This document shows positions 57,208 to 64,000 of a stretch of DNA of 64,000 bases, in pieces. Source of the stretch: Canna indica (Eukaryota > Streptophyta > Magnoliopsida > Zingiberales > Cannaceae). Position numbers and translations under genes: made by a program. The notes beneath the pieces were generated by a model. It was given only the letters and a program-made list of their open reading frames with translations, was not told the DNA's origin and did not search any database. The first letter of the stretch is position 1. Each line of letters starts with the position of its first letter. The stretch covers positions 19,786,001 through 19,850,000 of the forward strand of contig CP136893.1 in the NCBI GenBank assembly GCA_034359265.1. The letters are read 5' to 3'.

Positions 57208-58192
57208 GTAAGCTTCTTATCTCCAAACCTTTGGTTTTGTATGAATTACTAACTCTTCAACTTCAAGACATTGAAGTTTGAGGCTATGATTACAATATTT
57301 TTTTTCCTTTTAAGTTTGCTATTTAATAAAAGCAAGGACTGAAGTAGCTAGATTTCCATCAATAAATTTCATCTCTATAGGTATTTAGATAATAAAGTTT
57401 TTCAACTAAAACCTGAAACCCTAAGTTGAAAATGTGTTAAATTTTCACATATGTGAACTAGTTTAATGCATTCACTATTGTAATTTTCTTTTTTCAGTTG
57501 TACTTTTGTCATTTAAGAGTAATTCTTAAAGACATTAGGATGAAGAAGCACAGCTAGATTTCATATGCATTGTTTATCCCTTTGGTAAAGCATAATTTAT
57601 AGTAATTGATATCTTCTTTTGCTTCATAGTAAGTTGTTCATCAACATAACACGTGTTTGTGCGTGAGCTGTGTAATGAACCAAGCTTTTTGTTGCTCAGG
57701 CTTGGCTCATGTAGGATTTGAACCTAAAATTAAAGCTCAAGTTGGGCTCATTTACTCAATTAGGAATTGAGCACTCTCAACTAAGCTTTTTCCAGTCTAG
57801 CTCTGAGCCATTCTGACATCTGATTTTTTTTTTGCCTTTTATGAAAATTTTATATTACAAAAGATGACATATGATATGAATATAATAATTAAGAGTTGAA
57901 AAACCATGCAAACCTGATTGAATTATCCAAGCAACTTATTTAATATTTTTATTCCTACAATCCTACATGTGCATATAAGTCTTGAATTTTATCCTTCATT
58001 GGTCTTGTTGCCTATTCTAGGACCTACAAAGTTCAAAAAGACTTCTACCTTTGCTTTTTGCTCACATTCATAAATCATAAATTGGTTTATATTATAGACT
58101 ATTTAATGTGTTAATAATTATTTAATTTTTATATTCTATTCATTTTAAGTTGAATTGTCTTATGAATAAAACCCCTTTATGTGCACCGACAG

Positions 58193-58406
58193 GGTTGTTA
58201 CCTTTTTGGTAGAGAAAGAAGGGTAGCAGACATTCCAATAGATCATCCGTCTTGCAGCAAACAACATGCAGTTATTCAGTATAGGTTGGATTTTTTGTTT
58301 GATTGCATTAGTTAATGCTTTAAGATCTTTGTTAAATTCATATAGCTTCTCCTTTCAGGCTTGTAGAAAAGGAGCAACCAGATGGTCTGATATCAAAGCA
58401 AGTAAG
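58193..58406 (+). pseudogene. Captured fragment of a DAWDLE/SNIP1-type FHA gene (two exons)
   Basis: 58193-58284 encodes GCYLFGRERRVADIPIDHPS and CSKQHAVIQYR; a short GT-AG intron follows; 58359-58406 encodes LVEKEQPDGLISKQVR. This is the centre of the FHA phosphothreonine-binding domain, with its GRE...S.QHA signature. The sequence fits the DDL/SNIP1 group, which helps microRNA biogenesis. The end of the domain (the YIMDLGSTNGT-like part expected next) is missing. A captured fragment with splice sites still intact. Confidence 0.78.
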
Positions 58407-61400
58407 GTAGTACAGTAAACAAATCATCATTGTTCAATAACATGAAGTAGACAACAATCAATGCTTTTTTAAAATCATCATTGTTTAAATCTGTAAAGGA
58501 TACCATTGAAAGTGACCTTGACAACACACAAAGAGAACGTCCAAAGCAATTAGGAATCTCAAGTTAAAATACTTTTTTTAGATTGTGAAATGAAAAAGAA
58601 TTCAATGCTTTTGCTAGATCAAGGCTTCATCCCAATAGCACACACATTTATCTGCTCTCAATTCCTTGTAAACTTGTAGTCTTCTAAACTCTAACACTCC
58701 ATAATCAATATTGTTGCTAGATCAAAGCTTCATGATGTAGCAGTGGTAGGGTGAAGCCTTGGGAGAGGAAGAGGATTCATGATGTAGCAGTGGATGATCT
58801 TGAGCTCACATTGGGAGTGGGAAGCGTTGGATCAAAGTGAGCTTTCTTTGGTTCTTATGTTTCTAAAGCTTATCTTTTTACTGGGTTAGAAATATTAGTA
58901 CTTATTATTGTATGATCATTTAAGTGCCTATTCTTAAAACTATAGAACATAGATAAATTGATTAGTGGAAACTAAAGTCTTTTGGTATCTCTCAAATAAG
59001 TTTCACAGGTCTCTATGTTTATCTATAGCTACTTTTGTTGTCATGGATTAGTGGAAACTAAAGTCTTTTGGTATCTCTCACACTGACTAAATTTCATTCT
59101 TACAATTTAGTTTCTACAACAATTGATAATATATCAAAATTTGAAGGAACAAGGATGCCTGATTACTCATTTTTCAATTCAACATGTGAGGCTGCAGCAC
59201 AAGGTTAGATTTCCTTAATTTTTAGATAAATGATGCAACTGCTAATCATGTATTGTGCTCTATATATGATTTTTTAGCTAACGGTGCAGCTATGAATAAA
59301 ATTGGTTGTGCCCATGGAGTTACTATGAGTTCAATGTTCTCGTTTTGCCAATTTTTTAAATCCTATTCCTTATTTATCTTATTTAGTTATAAATTGATGG
59401 TTAACATAAATCTATATTTGAACATCAAACATCCATCTCCTTGAGTACTTTAGTTTGATAAATGCTCCATAACACAATGAGTATATAAGGTTGCTTGCTT
59501 GTTGCTGATAAAATGATATTAACATTTTAAGTTGAATTACTAGAAATATACACTTAATATGATATTTCTATATATAGTTTTGTGTTTGCAAACAGAGATA
59601 TTGGCCATACTTTTGCAAAATGAGGCCATTAAGGACATAATGATGCCTTTATCTCATAATGGACTGATTTTGATCCTTGCATCATATGAGAATAGTAGTG
59701 GCATTCCAATTTCATGCTAATTGCTTAAAATATCCTTCTTTTCTAATTCTTCTTGCTTAAAATAATTATTGTGAGCAAAAGGACACATGAGTTTAATGTC
59801 CAGTCTGGTCTGCTTATTGTTTCCTATTTTGCCTTTGTGATGTTAGTAACACGTAATGTCTTCTTATCCTTTTTATATGAGTTTAATTTTTACTGTTTCA
59901 TATTCTTTGTGAAAGTGATATCAAAACTAGCAAAGATAGTTCAGATGGTACTCAACCTCTACCGGACTAAATAGTCCTACATGTCCAAGCTCTTATCTCA
60001 TCTTGTCTAGCTTGTTTCCTTTAGCATTTTGTTCTTCTTTTTGTTTTTTTATCTATTTAACTCAATTATTTGCATCCACTAAATGATTGAAGAGGATTAT
60101 AAGAAATAAAATATGATGTTGATTTAATGGGAAGGCATCTAGGAGTCTAGAAACCATCTCTAATCTTAAAAGGAATATGTTAATAAATAACTTTGCATCA
60201 TCATTTTTCAAATGAGTTTCTTACAATAATATTAAATCTGATCTGTGAATTCTGATTAGGCTACCCAAATACTCCATTGCCTCTTCCTTAGCAGCTCCTC
60301 TAATAGTCTGTAAAAGCTCATCAGCTCTAACATGATTCTATAATAGGCCTAGGGTAAATAAATGAGAATCTTGATCCAAAACCGCTGGCATAGGTCTCCA
60401 GTCAGCTACTAAGTTGGTGGAGACAAATCTGCTTGAGTGAAGTCCTGGCTTGGTTCCTCACTGGTGCAATTGCACATGTCTACAACCATGTGTCTCTCAA
60501 AAAAGTTTCAAAAATTGAAACATTGAATTTGTTAATGTGCACTGACAAGTTGCAACATCTATGCCATTAATTTCCACAGTTGCAACTCTCTTACTCAAAG
60601 GTTTATATGTTTTGTTGAATTTTTCATTATCGTATTGAATAATTTGAACAATTAGAGTTGCAAGAATAGTATGCTAAAATTCACTTGACATATTGCTTTG
60701 AACCTTGAAAATTCAGCTTTACATAATACTGCAATGCAAGTATATTAACTTAGCAAGATTCTTTTATGCACGAGATGTATTTTCAGATACTATTATTGTA
60801 TAAACTTTACATCAAGAAGATGATTTTATCATATCTTTTTAACATTATCCGCTGAAAAGAAATGTCGGGTTGAGGAGGCACAAATTCTTACCTTACTGGT
60901 CCAATGTTCATTTACTAAGTTTCCTCTATGATTCTATTCATCTTAACTCGTAATGCGATGTTTGTCATGGTTATCAGACTATGCTAGAACAAATTTTTCA
61001 CTATTTTTTTAATTGGGCTATTAGCTTAATTTTTTATTTTCATTTTTAAGTACAGTGAGGATCACAATAGATATCATAGAAAGTTCTATTAGTAGGAGTA
61101 ACATGTATGGGCAAAATTTTTGATCATGTTATGAGTCTTATGACCTACTTAGGCTATATTGTAATCCCAACTATGAGTTGTGCTAGTTGGCTCTACCTCC
61201 GTTACTATAGAGATGTTCTTGGCACTGAACTACACTTTGTGCAATTACTTTGTTGACACATAATGTGCCAGCAGCCCAGTTTATACTGTTGGTACTAACT
61301 CATGCTCTATACTGAAGATAAATATCAGTACCTTCTTTTTGGTTCACCATTCTGGCATGCTTATCATCGCTATGGAACAGTAGGTCATCTTCACGCAACC

Positions 61401-62018
61401 CTTCTGGTTGTACTCTTATATATAAATTCTCAAACTTCAAAATTTAGCCTTGATTTTTGTTTGTCTTCAAAAGATCTCTGATTCAGATGCTATAAATATG
61501 CTCCCGAGTGATACTTGTATGAACCAAGTTACTAAGTTTTTAGATTCTTATAGGAGCATTTGTTCTGAGTCTTTAGGTAACCTGAACTATGCTTAACTCT
61601 ACTTTTCTTTAGAATATATTCTGGTTGAAGGAAATTGAAGAATGAAATTATATCTTTGCTATCAAGTATCTTAAATATTGAACAATACTTGTGATGAGTA
61701 AATACTAAAATATAGAGCTTTATTTGTTAGGCTTTTTGATAGTTCAGTTTGATCTTCTTGTGTAAATTTCTATCATATCATATATTTTACTGTAAATAAA
61801 GTTTCATCAGTGAGCTTTGATTAGAAACAATGCTTGTTATCTAGAATTCTAAGCAGTGGTCAATACTCCAAGTCTCCAACAGTGAGAAACTGAGAATTAT
61901 ATCTAGGTTATAAATTGAACGGGTGAGGTTGTAATTAGTGGCTGTTATGACCAACACTTTCCTAGGACTAGCAGTTCCTTAGATGATCAAAGCTCAAGGG
62001 TTGCTGATATAATGGCGC
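58407..62018 (+). other. CACTA interior, possible further exon fragments
   Basis: Two exon-like blocks stand out. 59111-59203 has AG before and GT after (frame: NISKFEGTRMPDYSFFNSTC, EAAAQG). 59592-59718 (EILAILLQNEAIKDIMMPLS, LILILASYENSSGIP) may continue it. I cannot name the parent gene. A sentence-like duplication AGTGGAAACTAAAGTCTTTT occurs at 58965 and 59048. The rest (59720-62018) is AT-rich with no coding pattern I recognise. Confidence 0.35.
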
Positions 62019-63010
62019 CTAAAACTGGGTCTGCCTGAAGTGTTCATAGGAGTATGCGTACATCATGGCAGGGCTAGGCCACTGCATGCTGAGAGCATTC
62101 CTCACGTTCTGGTTGTATCCATAGGCACAGTATGGGTTTACAGCTGGGTTAGATAGGTTATAGTTCAAGGAATTCGGTTCCTTGGCAAGTGATTGAATGA
62201 AGAAATATCTGGCTCGTGCTGTAGGAAAGGTGGCTAAGGAATATTGCATGTTTGGAGACCAAAATTTCGGCACAGAGTTAGTCCTCTAACATACTTCTGA
62301 TAGCTCCTGTCATAATCTGGATCAGAGAGGTCCTTCTCTCTATCTCTGAAAATGGCAACTCTAGAAGCATTATCCTTGTTGAGGGCCTTGTCTAGTTCAT
62401 CTAATGTGTAGTCCTGCTCATCCCTACTGGAAGACATGCTTCTCCTATCTGAATCAGTTGATGGAGATACATCCATTTCTTAACCACTAGGACCACTAAA
62501 AATACGGAACCATGCTCTATCTTATTCTTCCATCCGCTCCTCTACAGATCTTACGGTATCTTTTCCAAGTCCTAGCTGGGCATCATCAATTGGGGAAGAT
62601 TTTACTGACCTAGGACGAATTACAATCTTAAGTTGTTTAGACATCTTCTTTTCAGTTTGTTTTACAGCAGGGACTTGCGATAAATAGATAGCTGGGAATT
62701 TACTATCAGGCGTCTTCCTAGCAATGACCTTACTGCCTAGACCACCTGGGGAGTTGTCTAGTGCCATAGTCTACAGTCAATAGTGTTGAGAAACACGATG
62801 GGCAACACACCTAAGACAGGAAGTTGGTAAATGCAAAAATTCAAATTGATACTGATGAGAATTCTGCATAAACCTCTGAATATCAAACTCCATCCGCAAA
62901 ACAGTGAGATGATGGCGCGGATTCTCCAGAGCTTCGACAAGGAAGGAGTCCATTTGGGTGCGGAGCCCCTCCATCATGGTCGTCGTCTCACCGATCGCCG
63001 GAGATTCCAT
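62019..63010 (-). pseudogene. Intronless R3H-SUZ domain protein pseudogene within CACTA
   Basis: The minus strand from ATG 63010 encodes MESPAIGETTTMMEGLRTQM, then ENPRHHLTVLRMEFDIQRFM and an R3H domain (FLHLPTSCLRCVAHRVSQHY; R67 and H71 are the defining pair). The same frame continues with TMALDNSPGGLGSKVIARKT, FPAIYLSQVPAV, KIVIRPRSVKSS, SVEERMEE, a SUZ-like WFRIFSGPSG, ASRVAIFRDREKDLSDPDYD and YVRGL. Stops lie at 62779-62777, 62773-62771, 62524-62522 and 62482-62480. A frameshift near 62250 moves to the frame 62273-62019 (SLAKEPNSLNYNLSNPAVNP, MQWPSPAMMYAYSYEHFRQT). This is nearly a complete R3H-SUZ nucleic-acid-binding protein of about 330 aa with no introns, so a processed retrocopy is likely. 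Opposite strand to the FKBP and FHA fragments. Confidence 0.8.
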
Positions 63011-63526
63011 CAATAAAGATGAAAAAAAGAAAACAAAATAAAAGATAGATGGGAAGAGGGTGAGAGGGAGAGAAGGAGACGAATTTAGATCCGTCACTTC
63101 TCTCCCCGCCTTCTTCGATGCGGCGAGAAAGAAGTAACGGCGAAGGAACTCCATTGAGTTACAAACTTTATTTACAACTTTAGAGTGTCAGTTTATTATC
63201 TTGCATTGAGTTACAAACTTGGTATTCCTCATTTCATTGTCTCATTGTTTCTTTTGTTTTTACATGTAGGTAAAAGGATGAAGTGCAAGGATCAACTTTT
63301 TGGAAAAAAATTATCTTATGTATTTTTAAAACTTTGAAACTTTGAAACAATGTAAATATTTGAACAACACAATGTATTTTAAAATTACTTGTATACAATG
63401 GTTTTTTATGTGTGTGCATTTTAATGATATTTTATTTCAAAAATTATTTTTAAGATTTCGTGTGAATTATCAAATTATCTTATATGTGATTTCATGATTT
63501 GAGGATTGATCAGGTACACAATAATG
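63011..63526. other. CACTA right interior, leader of the R3H copy and spacer
   Basis: 63011-63150 is GA-rich on the plus strand (CT-rich on the minus), like a plant 5' untranslated leader of the R3H gene. 63160-63526 is AT-rich without coding pattern. Confidence 0.45.
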
Positions 63527-63890
63527 AGCAATTGGTAGATTCTGTTGGTAATTCCAACGACCAACAAAAATTATTTGTTGGTATTACCGACAGATATGTA
63601 TCTGTTGGTATTACCGACAGATATGTTTCTGTTGGTATTCTTGACGGATAAATATCCGTTGGTAATACCGACGTCGGTAAATATCCGTTGGTAATACCGA
63701 CGGATATAAGTCTTCGTCGATATTACCAACAAAATAAAATATCTGTCGGTAATACCGACAGATTAATTAAAATCCATCGATATTACCGACCAGTCTTTTA
63801 CCGACGGATTTTACTGACAGATACTCCGTCGGTAACAATATTATCGACAGATATTTGGGTATTATCGACGAATTTGGTTCGTTGGTCATA
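63527..63890. repeat. CACTA right subterminal repeats
   Basis: At least fifteen copies of a motif around TTGGTATTACCGACAGATA / TATCCGTTGGTAATACCGAC in both orientations, in about 360 bp. In CACTA elements such arrays bind the TNPA-type protein. Longer than the left array, as is usual. Confidence 0.9.
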
Positions 63891-63908
63891 CCCTATTTTC
63901 TTCTAGTG

Positions 63909-64000
63909 GGTGGCCAACTTTCAATAAGAAGATAAATTTTCATAAAAGGATTGAACTGATAGTGGGAATGTGTTTCAATGATTTTAAAGTGTGCAGGTCA
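63909..64000 (+). pseudogene. mudrA-like transposase, continuation after the CACTA element
   Basis: After the target triplet, the frame reads WPTFNKKINFHKRIELIVGM and CFNDFKVCRS to the window edge. This is the VGMxFxD-type segment at the start of the MULE DNA-binding region. T at 55460 plus GG at 63912-63913 rebuild the Trp codon, so the frame is continuous with 55115-55460. Confidence 0.7.

Larger units (their letters stand above)
55461..63908 (+). mobile_element. CACTA (En/Spm) element, 8.45 kb, carrying host gene fragments
   Basis: Begins CACTACAAGAAAA and ends TTTTCTTCTAGTG, the canonical CACTA termini. Flanking triplets are AGT (55458-55460) and GGT (63909-63911), a 3-bp target duplication with one change. 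Both ends carry subterminal TACCGACGGATA-like repeats. No TNP2-type transposase is seen in 8.4 kb, so it is non-autonomous. Inside are fragments of at least three unrelated host genes (FKBP/PAS1-type, FHA/DDL-type, R3H-SUZ type). It sits in the coding region of the surrounding mudrA gene. Confidence 0.92.

Overview
The window is a stretch of a flowering-plant nuclear chromosome. Spliced genes with GT-AG introns, mitochondrial and Golgi plant proteins, and a dense mix of plant transposon families show this. The 5' exons of the host genes are GC-rich inside a strongly AT-rich background, which fits a non-grass monocot, but I cannot name the species. I see no prokaryotic system, CRISPR array, tRNA or rRNA gene.

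Four host genes are supported. CLPX (8616-21912, +, 15 exons, 668 aa by my splicing) encodes the mitochondrial ClpX unfoldase. SDH6 (26923-23752, -, 3 exons, 148 aa) encodes a plant-specific subunit of mitochondrial complex II and converges on CLPX. A single-exon DUF579 protein of the glucuronoxylan 4-O-methyltransferase/IRX15 type lies at 28401-27580 (-), and a group II DREB-type AP2/ERF factor at 32328-31852 (-).

The rest is mostly transposons. From the left: a truncated SIRE-like Copia element with a 1.56 kb LTR (1-5130); two AT-rich terminal-inverted-repeat elements back to back (5141-7805); a LINE 3' end (29.8-31.2 kb); a 7.6 kb PIF/Harbinger element carrying about 80 copies of a 16-bp minisatellite (33342-40974); hAT-like relics (43-45 kb); a 3.1 kb BED/hAT element with a perfect 8-bp target duplication (45128-48229); a Gypsy pol/LTR remnant (51-52.3 kb); a Mutator-like element (from 53.77 kb) split by an 8.4 kb CACTA element (55461-63908). 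CLPX introns hold further insertions: a MITE, a TRIM, an LTR-gag-LTR (TR-GAG) element and a short hAT element, three of them with readable target duplications.

The most notable structure is the CACTA element. It has no recognisable transposase but carries intron-containing pieces of a PASTICCINO1-type FKBP gene and of a DAWDLE/SNIP1-type FHA gene. It also carries an intronless, stop-riddled copy of an R3H-SUZ protein gene on the opposite strand. Removing the element together with one 3-bp target copy rejoins the mudrA reading frame across the insertion site. All identifications are from memory of protein families; no search was run.
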